64,000 nt of DNA from CAYMGQ01 sp964390055 (GCA_964390055.1 CAYMGQ010000007.1:1-64000), one strand, 5' to 3'; positions 43,974 to 53,117 are shown, counted from the first letter of the stretch. Notes: a model not told the origin generated them from the letters alone. Numbers and translations: made by a program.

Positions 43974-45281
43974 ATGAATAGGTTAAAGAGGAAAACTCCT
44001 ATCATTTTTATTCCAGGTTTAATGGGCTCCATGGGTGATGATATTATTAAGGGAAGTGGAAGTTGGAGCTTTGGCATGGCTAGGTGGGTTTATAATCCAT
44101 TAATCAGGGGTCTAGAATCAATGGGCTATGTGATAAAGCAAAATTTGTTTATATGCTACTATGATTGGAGAAAGAATACGGAGGAAATTATCCCTCTGTA
44201 TTTATTACCCTTAATAAGAAAAGTTGAAGAATTTTATCCAGGGGAAAAGATTGATATTATCTGCCATAGTATGGGTGGCATAGTAGCCAGGAGTTATATA
44301 CAGAATAATAACTACAGATTTAATATTAATAAATTAATTATGATTGGGGTCCCAAATAAGGGAGCCATAGCTGCCTATTATTTTTGGTCAAAGGGTCAAG
44401 TGTTATTAAACAAGGAAAAAAATAATTTTATGAATTTAATTTATCAAGGATATATTTGGATTTTATTTAAGTTAATGGGTATATCTAATGATACTAAGAA
44501 TTTAAATACAATACATGAAACTTTCCCTGCTATTAAGGAATTAATCCCCAGCTATGATTATGGGGAGTTTTTATATTATAGGGCTCATGATGGTGAGTGG
44601 CTAACCCTTCCTGAAAATTTATCCCTATACAGTAATGATTTATTGAATAAATTAAATGGCAAATTACCCTTAGCTCTTGAGGACAGCCAAGAGATTTATA
44701 ATATCATGGGCTATAATCAAATAACCCCAGAATATCTAATTATTAATGGCCAGGACTACCATTATAACTTGGAGGAAATAATAATAGATTCAATATGGAA
44801 TTTGGGGGGAGACGGTGTAGTTACCGTTAAGAGTGCTGAGTTAGGAGAGGGTCATACCTACTACCTAGAGGCTGGCCACAGAGGCCTGTTAGCCCAAAGT
44901 GTTAACTATATTAAAGATATATATAAGGTAGACGTATTGGATTTACATGAAGACATTCCTACGGATGAACCCATTACCTTACATATATTATTTAGAGGCA
45001 ATTTCAATTTTACTGTCTTTAATAATCAGGAAAAGATTCTGCTATTTACTAATGGGCAAATTGAAAGTGATTTCCAAGTTTTGCATGAAAAATTTCAGAA
45101 AGTATATAATTGGATTATTATAGATCAGCTTCCCAAAGGGAGGTATTTTATTAATTTTGAAAATTATAAATTAGACTCTCTAGATATTTTAATTTTATCG
45201 GAGGGTCTAAGGGAATTTAGGGGCAGGAAGGAACTTTCTGTCCATAGGAGGAATTTCACCTATGGTTTTATAATTGCTTAA
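43974..45281 (+). CDS. Alpha/beta-hydrolase, LCAT/lipase-like
   Basis: A 435-residue protein without a clear signal peptide. The N-terminal hydrolase domain has the oxyanion segment FIPGLMGSM at 12-20 and the nucleophile S99 in ICHSMGGIVARSY, typical of lecithin:cholesterol acyltransferase-like lipases. The acid and histidine may be in the DGVV and AGHRGL segments (GGDGVVTVKSAELGEGHTYY, then EAGHRGLLAQ). The last ~110 residues, with LHILFRGNFNFTVFNNQEK, look like a separate beta-rich domain. Substrate unknown, likely a lipid or acyl ester. ATG follows GGGGAGGACAGTAAATT. Confidence 0.78.
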   Translation: MNRLKRKTPIIFIPGLMGSMGDDIIKGSGSWSFGMARWVYNPLIRGLESMGYVIKQNLFICYYDWRKNTEEIIPLYLLPLIRKVEEFYPGEKIDIICHSMGGIVARSYIQNNNYRFNINKLIMIGVPNKGAIAAYYFWSKGQVLLNKEKNNFMNLIYQGYIWILFKLMGISNDTKNLNTIHETFPAIKELIPSYDYGEFLYYRAHDGEWLTLPENLSLYSNDLLNKLNGKLPLALEDSQEIYNIMGYNQITPEYLIINGQDYHYNLEEIIIDSIWNLGGDGVVTVKSAELGEGHTYYLEAGHRGLLAQSVNYIKDIYKVDVLDLHEDIPTDEPITLHILFRGNFNFTVFNNQEKILLFTNGQIESDFQVLHEKFQKVYNWIIIDQLPKGRYFINFENYKLDSLDILILSEGLREFRGRKELSVHRRNFTYGFIIA

Positions 45282-45290
45282 AAAATTAGC

Positions 45291-45328
45291 AAATAAAGGC
45301 CGCCTTTTAAGGAAAGGGTCCTTTATTT
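45291..45328 (+). terminator. Terminator after the lipase gene
   Basis: AAATAAAGG (45291-45299) and CCTTTATTT (45320-45328) with a second nested CCTTTTAAGG stem; located ten bases after the stop codon. Confidence 0.65.
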
Positions 45329-45586
45329 AATGACCTTAGAAACAATCTTATAAGGTTGATCCCACCTATTATACTAGCAATAGCACCACCTATCGCCAAT
45401 CCCGACCTGTGTTATATTATCCTGCATACCCTTACCCTTTCCCTTTATTGTGTAAAGTAATTGGAATTTGGTTTTAAAATCATATATTATTATATCAAAA
45501 TTAAAATATTTAATCATATATCAGCCAGTATTATAGAATCATTTATATATGGAAGCTAGCCCGCCAATATTAAAATTTGCAGCAGA

Positions 45587-45614
45587 AAATGGAATTCGAG
45601 TTTGAATTCCATTT
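45587..45614. repeat. 11-bp perfect inverted repeat
   Basis: AAATGGAATTC (45587-45597) and GAATTCCATTT (45604-45614) flank a six-base centre. It lies about 150 bases past the end of the Fur-type gene and has no T tract on either side. Role unknown. Confidence 0.6.
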
Positions 45615-45765
45615 CATGTGGCATATTAATGCTTACAAAAGACTTAATTATTAAAATAATTCTGTAAATTATTTAATATATAGTAGTCTGGTATAAATGC
45701 TGGATATGGGATGGTGAGACCACCAACATAATGTCTACCTGTTCCTTAAAATTGCATAAATATAA

Positions 45766-46176
45766 TTATGACAGACATTTTGGACATATTCCATAAAAGC
45801 ATAATTGTTGATTAGATATACAATAGTTTGTTAAATCCTCTACTTTTCCTGAAAGTTGGGCAAAAGAATCATTGCTTAAATCCTCAACTCTTTGGCACGA
45901 GGTACATACTACATGTGGATGACTTGAAGTGTTGTAGTCATAGCGAAAACTGCTCTCGCCAATATTAATAACTTGAATTAATCCCAATTCTGTAAATAAT
46001 TCTAAGGATTTATAGACTGTAGCCAGGCTAATTGTAGGATAGGTTGGAGACAACATATTGTATATTGTCTCTGCATTTGGATGGCTTGTATTTTCCTTAA
46101 CCGCATGGTAAACTGCTATTCTTTGTGGTGTTATCTTACAATTTCTTTCCTTTAAACATTTGACCAAATTATCCAT
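45766..46176 (-). CDS. Fur-family repressor, PerR-like
   Basis: Metal-dependent regulator of 136 residues. A winged helix occupies about 1-80 (KITPQRIAVYHAVKE, ISLATVYKSLELFTELGLI), and the dimer domain has SSHPHVVCTSC with two CxxC pairs (CTSC near 94-97 and CPKC at the end) for a structural zinc. The regulatory-metal pattern (His37-like HPNAE, YDYN, HPHVVC) fits PerR, which senses peroxide, better than Fur or Zur, but not decisively. Minus-strand ATG at 46176 follows GGGGGAGGGAAATAC. It is divergent from the 5'-nucleotidase gene. Confidence 0.88.
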   Translation of the reverse strand: MDNLVKCLKERNCKITPQRIAVYHAVKENTSHPNAETIYNMLSPTYPTISLATVYKSLELFTELGLIQVINIGESSFRYDYNTSSHPHVVCTSCQRVEDLSNDSFAQLSGKVEDLTNYCISNQQLCFYGICPKCLS

Positions 46177-46371
46177 GTATTTCCCTCCCCCTAAAATTGA
46201 TTAGTTATTATTTAGTAGTCCATCTCCATTATATGGTAATGTTAATGTTTTGTCAATCTATATTATGAAATTTTATCAAAAAGAAGGAAAAATGTTTAAA
46301 ATGTGGAAATGATTAGATAGCCATCTGCCTATAATGGAATGATGGAAAAATAGAGGGGAGGATATTTAACA

Positions 46372-48123
46372 ATGAAAAAAAGATTTTTTGTTAGAAAAAT
46401 GCTGGTCGCACTAGTAGTTATTAGTATGCTACTTACCAGTGCAAGTTTTGTTTTTGCCCAAGATGACGAGCTTATTAGTATTAGTATTTTCCATACTAAT
46501 GATATTCATTCAAGGGTGGAAGAGACCGATAGCTCAATAGGCTATGCCAAACTAGCAAGTTTAGTTGCTGAACACCGTGAAAAGAAGCAGAATGTGTTGT
46601 TATTAGATGCTGGTGACACCTTGCATGGGGAAAATATAGCAAATTTAGTAGAGGGAGAAAGTATAGTCAGTATAATGAACTCAGTAGGCTATGATGCTAT
46701 GACATCGGGTAATCATGATTTTAATTATGGACAAAATAGGTTGATAGAACTATCTGACATGGCGGATTATCCCATATTGGGAGCCAATGCATTAAAAGAG
46801 GATGGCGGGTCTTTATTACAAGAATATGAAATTTTTGAGCTGGAGGGTGTTAAAGTTGGGGTTTTGGGTTTGATAAGCCCAGAGACGGCCTTTAAGACCC
46901 ATCCAAATAATGTGGTCGGAATTAATTTTGAAGACCCAATATTAGTTGCAAAAAGCCTAGTTGATCAAATAAGACAAGAGGTTGATATACTTATAGTCTT
47001 AGGCCATCTGGGAGATGAAGGAGAGGACACTAGTATCAAGCTAGCAGAGGCCATAGGCCAGATTGATTTAATAATTGATGGTCATAGCCACAGTACCTAT
47101 CAAGAAGGTAGATTAGTTAATGATGTTTTGATTGCAAGCACAGGAGAACACTTTAAAAATATAGGTTTAGTTGAGATACAGTTGAAGGATGGGGAAATTG
47201 TAGATAAACAAGCTAGACTTATATCCAAAGAGGAAACTATGGATATAGAGGATAGTGAAGAAGTGCTACAAATAATAAATGATATAAATAAAGCCCAGGA
47301 GGGTATATTAGCCCAGGTAATAGGGGAAACAAAGGTTGCCCTGGATGGTGAAAGGGAGAATGTAAGGACAAAGGAAACCAATTTAGGTAATTTAGTTATG
47401 GATGCATTCTTAGAGGAAACTGGGGCGGATATTGCTATGGCAAATGGAGGAGGAATCCGTACTTCGCTAGAAGCAGGAGAATTAACCAAGGGTGATGTAA
47501 TATCAGTTGTTCCCTTTAGCAATTTTGTTATAACCAAAAAATTAACAGGTAGCAGGATAAAGGAAGCCTTGGAATTTAGTGTTAGATTATACCCAGAGTC
47601 CAACGGTGGCTTCCTGCAGGTAGCTGGTCTGAGTTTCAACTTTGACCCGTCACAGGCAGAGGGACAGAGAGTATTTGACATAAAAGTTGGGGACCAGCCT
47701 TTAAATTTAGATGAAGAATATATTGTTGCTACACATGATTTTTTAGCTGCTGGTGGAGATGGCTATGAAATGTTTGCAGATACAGAGATAGTAAATGAGT
47801 ATCCAGTTATGAACGAAGTGGTCATGAATTATATTAAAAAGAAGGAAATTGTTAGTCCAGAACTTGAAGGAAGAATTCTAGTAGGAGAAATAGAAGAAAC
47901 ACCAGAGCTAATAGAAGAAGAGCTAATAGAAGAAGAAGTAATAGTGGAAGAGACAATTGAGAAAGTAGAAGAACCTCAGGTGGTTGTTTATATTGTTAAA
48001 TCGGGAGACTGGTTATCAACAATAGCCATTAAATATGATACAAGTTGGGAGCATTTACAGGAGTTAAATGGGATTAAGAATCCAGACTTGATTTTCCCTG
48101 GGCAGGAAATTTTAATTAAATAA
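46372..48123 (+). CDS. Secreted 5'-nucleotidase/metallophosphoesterase with LysM domain
   Basis: A 583-residue exported enzyme. The signal peptide (1-29) ends at VFAQ. The metallophosphatase domain has HTNDIH at 41-46, LLDAGDTLHG, TSGNHDFNYG and IDGHSHS. The 5'-nucleotidase C-terminal domain covers about 310-500 (NLGNLVMDAFLEET, MANGGGIRTS, AAGGDGYEMF). After a glutamate-rich linker a LysM domain (YIVKSGDWLSTIAIKYDTSW) fixes it to peptidoglycan. It should release nucleosides and phosphate from external nucleotides, possibly linked to the nucleoside-type BMP lipoprotein at 62813. ATG follows AGAGGGGAGGATATTTAAC. Confidence 0.93.
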   Translation: MKKRFFVRKMLVALVVISMLLTSASFVFAQDDELISISIFHTNDIHSRVEETDSSIGYAKLASLVAEHREKKQNVLLLDAGDTLHGENIANLVEGESIVSIMNSVGYDAMTSGNHDFNYGQNRLIELSDMADYPILGANALKEDGGSLLQEYEIFELEGVKVGVLGLISPETAFKTHPNNVVGINFEDPILVAKSLVDQIRQEVDILIVLGHLGDEGEDTSIKLAEAIGQIDLIIDGHSHSTYQEGRLVNDVLIASTGEHFKNIGLVEIQLKDGEIVDKQARLISKEETMDIEDSEEVLQIINDINKAQEGILAQVIGETKVALDGERENVRTKETNLGNLVMDAFLEETGADIAMANGGGIRTSLEAGELTKGDVISVVPFSNFVITKKLTGSRIKEALEFSVRLYPESNGGFLQVAGLSFNFDPSQAEGQRVFDIKVGDQPLNLDEEYIVATHDFLAAGGDGYEMFADTEIVNEYPVMNEVVMNYIKKKEIVSPELEGRILVGEIEETPELIEEELIEEEVIVEETIEKVEEPQVVVYIVKSGDWLSTIAIKYDTSWEHLQELNGIKNPDLIFPGQEILIK

Positions 48124-48134
48124 ATATTTAAATA

Positions 48135-48166
48135 CAAGAGGGGATTTGTTAGCAAATCTCCTCTTG
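48135..48166. terminator. Bidirectional terminator
   Basis: Fourteen-base arms 48135-48148 and 48153-48166 (one G-T pair) with a TTAG loop between the convergent 5'-nucleotidase and DegV genes. Confidence 0.88.
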
Positions 48167-48176
48167 CTTATATTTG

Positions 48177-49025
48177 TTACTTTAGTAAATACATAATACC
48201 AACTGATTTTGGGCCACAATGGCTAGATATAACACAACCTGCCTCTAGGCTAATAATTTCCTTGTAATTAAAAAAGGATTTTAGCTGATTTTTAAGATAA
48301 AGCAAGTCTCCTGAGGCGCAGGAATGGATAATAATAATCCTGTTTAGGTCTAGTTTTTCCTTATCAGCGGTAAGTTCCATTATTAGACTATCAAGGGTCT
48401 TTATTTTTTTACCTCTTATTTTCTTATGCAGGCCAATTTTACCCTCCTTAACTTGCAATATCGGTTTAATTTTAAGCAGATTACCAATTAGATTTTGTAT
48501 TGCCGAGCACCTACCACCTTTTTGCAGGTATTCTAGAGTATCTATGGCGAAATAGGTCCTAACCTTAGCTACCATTGCCTCGATATGTTGGACGATTTCT
48601 ACAGCTGGCATCCCTAGCTCTGCATAATCAGCAGCTTGCAACACTAATAATCCAATACCCGAAGATAGGTTTAATGAATCTATAATATGTATTCTTCCAT
48701 TAGGAAACCTTTCCGCCGCTAATCTAGCATTTTGGATAGTAGCGGATAGGTGTGAGGATAATCCTATATATATTATATCCCTGTCCTCGTCGATATAGGG
48801 CTTAAATAAAGCGGCAAAATCCGCAGGAGTTGGTGCTGATGTCTTGGGTAATTTTCCCGTGTCCTCAACCTTCCTATATAAATCCCTAGTAGTTATTTCA
48901 AAGCCATCCTTATAAACATCCCTATCGAATACAACATATAAGGGTACAATTCCAATATTTTTCTTGTTGATAATTTTTGGAGAAAGATCCGCTGTACTAT
49001 CAGTAATTATCTTAACTTTTTTCAT
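48177..49025 (-). CDS. DegV family fatty-acid-binding protein (first copy)
   Basis: A 282-residue cytoplasmic DegV/FakB-type protein that holds a fatty acid, in some species for the FakA fatty-acid kinase. Landmarks are IITDSTADLS at the start, PKTSAPTPADFAALFKPY, IYIGLSSHLSATIQNARLAA, HIIDSLNLSSGIGLLV, DTLEYLQKGGRCSAIQNLIG and the final CVISSHCGPKSVGI. The upstream frame reaches 49052, but MKKVKIITDS at 49025 is preceded by GAAAGGAGAAA. A second paralogue is at 53806. No fakA gene lies in the window. Confidence 0.9.
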   Translation of the reverse strand: MKKVKIITDSTADLSPKIINKKNIGIVPLYVVFDRDVYKDGFEITTRDLYRKVEDTGKLPKTSAPTPADFAALFKPYIDEDRDIIYIGLSSHLSATIQNARLAAERFPNGRIHIIDSLNLSSGIGLLVLQAADYAELGMPAVEIVQHIEAMVAKVRTYFAIDTLEYLQKGGRCSAIQNLIGNLLKIKPILQVKEGKIGLHKKIRGKKIKTLDSLIMELTADKEKLDLNRIIIIHSCASGDLLYLKNQLKSFFNYKEIISLEAGCVISSHCGPKSVGIMYLLK

Positions 49026-49350
49026 AGTTTTTCTCCTTTCAAGCCCAGTCATTTATATATTAGAATTTTAAATTTATAGATTTATGTAATCTAGTCTAGA
49101 TTATAGCATATTATGATTTGTTTTGGAATCCGTGCTTTGAAAGGGTCTAATTTAAAGCTAGCCTTGAATTATTAAAATTAACAAAGGACATAACTATTGT
49201 AAAGTTGACAAAATATAATAAAACGTGGTTAAATATAGGGGGAATTCTAAGAATTGCTATACTTTGCTATGGCAGAAAACCTGATTGTAATAGGTGTCAG
49301 TTCGAGACCATCCTGACAATAAACAAAACTATGGATTTGGAGGTAAAAAG
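49026..49350. other. Divergent regulatory region
   Basis: About 325 bases between the degV start and queT. The 3' part is the preQ1-I riboswitch and queT ribosome site. A possible -35 TTGACA at about 49205 has a weak -10 region (TTAAAT) 18 bases later. The remainder is AT-rich without further signals. Confidence 0.45.
49295..49343 (+). promoter_or_regulatory. preQ1-I (class I) riboswitch controlling queT
   Basis: TGTCAG (49295-49300) pairs with CTGACA (49313-49318) around a 12-base loop TTCGAGACCATC, followed by an A-rich tail ATAAACAAAACTATGGA. This is the compact stem, loop and A-rich tail layout of preQ1-I aptamers and resembles the thermophilic Thermoanaerobacter example closely. The queT ribosome site GGAGG overlaps the end of the tail region, which implies translational control: ligand-bound pseudoknot hides the site when queuosine precursor is plentiful. 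Confidence 0.8.
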
Positions 49351-49830
49351 ATGAAAAAAACAAATTATTTAACCCAGGCTGCTATGATAGCGGCTATTTA
49401 TGTTGTGTTGGTGGAGGTGTTTAAGCCCTTTGCCTATGGGATTATGCAGGTGCGTATAGCGGAGGTGTTGACCATCTTACCTTTTTTCACCCCGGCGGCT
49501 ATACCGGGTCTAACAATAGGTGCCTTGATTTCTAATATTATGGGGCCCTTTGGTATGGTGGATATTGTATTTGGTAGCCTAGCGACTTTCATAGGAGCCT
49601 ATCTCTCTTATAAAATGCCCAGAAAGGAATTAGTCCCCTTGCCACCAATTATAGTAAATGCCCTTATAATAGGAACAATCTTATATCATGCCTTCCTAGG
49701 GACAGCGGATGAAATGCCCCTACTAATGGTTATGGCATGGGTGGCTCTTGGTCAATGCATAGCTTGTTATGGAATGGGTTACCCACTTATACGAATATTA
49801 GAAAGATACAAGGAAAAAATTTTCAATTAA
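49351..49830 (+). CDS. queT: Queuosine precursor transporter QueT (ECF S component)
   Basis: Substrate-binding membrane subunit of an energy-coupling-factor transporter for queuine or preQ1-type precursors, 159 residues, about five helices. Characteristic segments are TQAAMIAAIYVVLVEVFKPF, GIMQVRIAEVLTILPFFTPAAI, GLTIGALISNIMGPFGMVDI and the KELVPLPPIIVNALIIG helix. The frame extends to 49294, but that part is the riboswitch; ATG 49351 follows GGAGG. The ECF module genes (EcfA/T) must be elsewhere. The preQ1 riboswitch and queG in the window support the substrate. Confidence 0.92.
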   Translation: MKKTNYLTQAAMIAAIYVVLVEVFKPFAYGIMQVRIAEVLTILPFFTPAAIPGLTIGALISNIMGPFGMVDIVFGSLATFIGAYLSYKMPRKELVPLPPIIVNALIIGTILYHAFLGTADEMPLLMVMAWVALGQCIACYGMGYPLIRILERYKEKIFN

Positions 49831-49929
49831 ATTCTCCTAGCAATTATATAAAGTTAGGGAACTTTTTTAAATGTATGCCGTCTAAGATAATAGAAGCAAA
49901 ATAAGCAAAGGAAAAGGAGAGAAGATGAG

Positions 49930-50949
49930 ATGAAAATTAGAAAATATTTTATAGGACTTTTAGCTGCTTCAATGGTTATTACTTCAATAGGACCGGTATT
50001 TGCATTGGATATGCCTATATCAAAAGCTACTGATAATGTGGTGGAGATTGGAAAAACCCCACCGGCAGATGGTCCGCACCAGGAAAAGGAAGAGAAATAT
50101 TTCTATTCCTTTAAAGGGGTAGTTAAGGAAATAAGGGATTTCAAAGGTAGGGACGGTGCAAAGTTTGTATCAGTTGAAAACGAGGATGGCCTACCAGCCA
50201 ACATAATTGTCTCAGATGATACTTATATTATTAATGATGGTGATATTACTGTGGGCTCAACCATTGTAGGTTATTATGATGCTAATGCCCCTATGATTAT
50301 GATTTATCCCCCTCAATATAATGCAAGAGTCATTTATATAGATGAGGGCAAGGCGGAGAATATTAAAGTTGAAAAATTTGATAACAATTTAGTAAGTGTT
50401 GATAATTTTCTTAAGTTAAATATTTCCGATGAAACAGAGATAGTAACTGAGATGGGTAAGAGTGTTGAAGGTGATATAGGAAACCAGAAACTTATTGTGA
50501 TATACGGTGCTGCCACAAAGAGTATACCTGCCCAAACCAATCCTTACAAGATCATACTTTTGGATGATGAAGAGGATATAGGAATGGGAGATCTTTCCGA
50601 AAAAGAAATTTTGGTCGACCAGGAAAAGATTGATAGTCCAGCACCATATTTATTAGGCGAGGATATTATAATGTTACCATTAAAAAACATAGTAGCGGCC
50701 ATGGGCTACAATGTAAGCTGGAATCCCGAGTTACGGGAGGTTAGGGTAGGAAAGGGTATTTCCCTTAATATAGGTAAGGACAATTACCACTACATGAAAA
50801 CAGCTCCTATCAAGCTGGGTGCTGCTCCAGAAATTGTAGATGGACGGACCTATGTTCCTCTAGAATTTTTTGAAAGGGTTATTCCTGCAAGCCATGTGGA
50901 AGTATCAGAGGGACAAATAAGGATTGAAGTAGAAAACAATAAGGACTAA
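49930..50949 (+). CDS. Secreted protein with copper-amine-oxidase-N-like (stalk) domain
   Basis: A 339-residue exported protein: signal peptide at 1-25 (ending VFALD), a middle region (about 50-215) with repeated beta segments KFVSVENEDGLPANIIVSDDT and LNISDETEIVTEMGK, and a C-terminal copper-amine-oxidase N-terminal-like domain (EKIDSPAPYLLGEDIIMLPLK, YVPLEFFERVI) common in Clostridia surface proteins. It has no catalytic motif, so a structural or binding role at the cell surface is likely. ATG follows GGAGAGAAGATGAG. Ended by the strong terminator at 50974-51013. Confidence 0.8.
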   Translation: MKIRKYFIGLLAASMVITSIGPVFALDMPISKATDNVVEIGKTPPADGPHQEKEEKYFYSFKGVVKEIRDFKGRDGAKFVSVENEDGLPANIIVSDDTYIINDGDITVGSTIVGYYDANAPMIMIYPPQYNARVIYIDEGKAENIKVEKFDNNLVSVDNFLKLNISDETEIVTEMGKSVEGDIGNQKLIVIYGAATKSIPAQTNPYKIILLDDEEDIGMGDLSEKEILVDQEKIDSPAPYLLGEDIIMLPLKNIVAAMGYNVSWNPELREVRVGKGISLNIGKDNYHYMKTAPIKLGAAPEIVDGRTYVPLEFFERVIPASHVEVSEGQIRIEVENNKD

Positions 50950-50973
50950 TGTGAACAATTTAAGTATATTATG

Positions 50974-51013
50974 AAACCCACAACAATTAAAAGTTTGTTG
51001 TGGGTTTTTGTTT
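50974..51013 (+). terminator. Intrinsic terminator
   Basis: Thirteen-base arms AAACCCACAACAA (50974-50986) and TTGTTGTGGGTTT (50995-51007), eight-base loop and T tract. It covers the ATG at 50971 that would otherwise extend the next reading frame, so that ATG is not used. Confidence 0.93.
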
Positions 51014-51063
51014 TTTATAATATGATAAAGAAAAAGATTAAAAGAAGGGTGGGAAATATACAA

Positions 51064-52800
51064 ATGTTGTTACGGTTAAAAAACTTGCTTAATAAATTGT
51101 CCTATAGCTTTAAACGCTTTCCAATTGCATTACTGTATTCGATATCCGCCTCTATTGTTCTTATCCTTATAAATAATAATACTTATAGGGATTATGATAT
51201 GTATATGAAACTAGCTAAGACCCTGAGTTTGGGTATTCCTTTGAGTTTGACCATTTATATATATTTTGAAGGGAAATCTCCTAAGAAAAAATACCATCCT
51301 AGTCTTTTCCATGGATTTATACTAGTACTATTGTCCTTATACTATCTAATATCCTTAAAAAGCATAGATATGGTAGATCATGTGAGATTTACTAGCTATA
51401 GTATAAGTTTATATTTACTGTTTAGTCTTGTGCCTTTCTTCTATAGAAGGAGGGATTATGAATTATATGTGGTCAGATTATTTAGTAGTTTTATAGTTAC
51501 ATACTTATATTCTATTATTCTTTACATTGGATTGGCGGCAATTTTATCGACTATTAACCTCCTATTTAATGTTCATGTATCAGCTAGTTTATACCTTGAT
51601 ATACTAATAACAGTTGCTGGAATCTTTGCTCCTACCTTCTTTTTATCAAAGCTGCCAGAGAAAAATGTTAAAATTTATGACCAGGCCTATCCTAAAGTAC
51701 TAGAGGTATTATTACAATATATCATTTTACCCCTTATATCCTTATATACCATAATATTATATGTCTATTTCGTTAAAATTCTACTTATTATGGAGCTACC
51801 CCAGGGGATTATAGGGAATCTTGTTTTATGGTATTCAATTGTGGCCACAATCATCTTGTTCTTTATCTATCCTCTTAAAAATGATAACCGGTGGGTCAAT
51901 GCCTTTGTTAAAATTTTTCCAAGGGTGATTATACCCCTTCTATTTATAATGTTTGTAGCTATAGGGATTAGGATAAATAGTTATGGCATAACCGAGGGCA
52001 GGTATTTTGTTTTACTGGTATCACTATGGGTGACTGGGACTATGTTATACTATAGCCTAGGTAAAAAGCTAAATAACATTATAGTAACTGTTTCTTTGGT
52101 GTTAATAGGATTTTTATCAGTAACGGGACCCTGGAATGCCTTTGAAATTTCTAAATATAGTCAAAACAAGAGATTGGAAGCTATATTACTGAGAAACAAT
52201 ATGTTAACTGCAAATCTAACAGTTAAAAAACCTGAAATAGAATTAGAAGAGGAAGACAAGAGACAAATTAATGATATTATTATGTACTTTAACCAGGAAC
52301 ACAAACTAGCATTTTTAAAACACTTGCCTGAAGATTTTAAAATAGAGGCAGGTGAGGAAGTACTTGGATTTAAATTGGAGGAATACGGACTGGGGCTTTA
52401 TGGAGACAGGGAATATTTTAGCCACCATATTGATGGTGGGGAGGTTTTATTGGATATAATAAATTATGACGCTTTTATGGAAATTTCGGATTATGGTGAA
52501 GAAGAATACAGACAAATACTTGAAAGTTATTTATTTATCTATGATAGTGAACAAAATTTAATTGTAAAAGAAAAGGGTGAGATAAAATACAAAGTAAACT
52601 TAGGAAATATTGCAATTGATATTCATAAAAATAATAAGGAAAAATATAATTTAACAAGAAATGATATGGAATTTGTAGACGAGAATGAGAGTATTGAAAT
52701 ATATGGCATTTTAAAAGATTTTAGCGGCTATAAAATAAGAAACAATGATAAAACCTATATAGAAAGACTAGGGGGATATATTTTTATAAGAATAAAATAA
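51064..52800 (+). CDS. DUF4153-family membrane protein
   Basis: A 578-residue protein with about twelve hydrophobic segments in its first ~390 residues (for example YSISASIVLILI, LYYSIILYIGLAAILSTINLL-type helices, and ISLYTIILYVYFVKILL) and a large polar C-terminal part (about 390-578) that ends YIERLGGYIFIRIK. This layout fits the DUF4153 family. Function unknown, with the C-terminal part probably outside the cell. Upstream ATGs at 50971 and 51022 fall in or right after a terminator; ATG 51064 has AAGGGTGGGA upstream, so I use it. Confidence 0.78.
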   Translation: MLLRLKNLLNKLSYSFKRFPIALLYSISASIVLILINNNTYRDYDMYMKLAKTLSLGIPLSLTIYIYFEGKSPKKKYHPSLFHGFILVLLSLYYLISLKSIDMVDHVRFTSYSISLYLLFSLVPFFYRRRDYELYVVRLFSSFIVTYLYSIILYIGLAAILSTINLLFNVHVSASLYLDILITVAGIFAPTFFLSKLPEKNVKIYDQAYPKVLEVLLQYIILPLISLYTIILYVYFVKILLIMELPQGIIGNLVLWYSIVATIILFFIYPLKNDNRWVNAFVKIFPRVIIPLLFIMFVAIGIRINSYGITEGRYFVLLVSLWVTGTMLYYSLGKKLNNIIVTVSLVLIGFLSVTGPWNAFEISKYSQNKRLEAILLRNNMLTANLTVKKPEIELEEEDKRQINDIIMYFNQEHKLAFLKHLPEDFKIEAGEEVLGFKLEEYGLGLYGDREYFSHHIDGGEVLLDIINYDAFMEISDYGEEEYRQILESYLFIYDSEQNLIVKEKGEIKYKVNLGNIAIDIHKNNKEKYNLTRNDMEFVDENESIEIYGILKDFSGYKIRNNDKTYIERLGGYIFIRIK

Positions 52801-52882
52801 TTGAAAATTTTACAAATAATAAAATTGTATTTGTTGCAAATAATACTGGAGAAGAAATTATTAATTATTAGGAGGTTAACCT

Positions 52883-53086
52883 ATGCCAACAAATACAAAA
52901 TTAGAAAAAGCTCTTGCAAGTGCTAAGGGATTAGCAGCAGATTTAAAGACTTTTTCCCAGGATACAAATGACCAACAAGCTCAGCAAATGTTTAATTCAC
53001 TATCAACCAATATGGATAATGTAGTTCAAACACTACAGGGTCGACTTGAATTTGTACAGGAGGAAGAGCCCCAATATAGGGAATAG
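52883..53086 (+). CDS. DUF1657 small protein
   Basis: A 67-residue polar, alpha-helical protein: MPTNTKLEKALASAKGLAAD, DLKTFSQDTND, then a region repeating Gln and an LEFVQEEEPQYRE tail. DUF1657 genes are frequent in spore-forming Firmicutes, often near spoVA genes, and their role is unknown. Strong AGGAGGTTAACCT site before ATG. Short gene followed by its own terminator. Confidence 0.85.
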   Translation: MPTNTKLEKALASAKGLAADLKTFSQDTNDQQAQQMFNSLSTNMDNVVQTLQGRLEFVQEEEPQYRE

Positions 53087-53117
53087 AGTTTTACCTATAT
53101 CTTAATTTCATAAAAAC

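Larger units (their letters stand above)
45282..45765. other. Intergenic region
   Basis: About 485 bases. It begins with a hairpin at 45291-45328 and contains an 11-bp perfect inverted repeat (45587-45597 with 45604-45614). On the minus strand around 45427-45308 a glycine-rich hydrophobic peptide can be read only if a frameshift is assumed (see findings). No intact gene or RNA is recognisable in the rest. Confidence 0.45.

Noticed and set aside
47100..47681. 193-codon minus-strand frame in the 5'-nucleotidase gene
   Set aside because: Antisense shadow of a conserved enzyme domain, rich in serine and leucine with no family pattern.
49301..49320. TTCGAGACC as a tRNA T-arm
   Set aside because: No acceptor or anticodon arms surround it; it is the loop of the preQ1-I riboswitch.
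50971..51063. Longer N-terminus for the DUF4153 protein
   Set aside because: The upstream ATG lies in the arm of an intrinsic terminator and no ribosome site precedes it.
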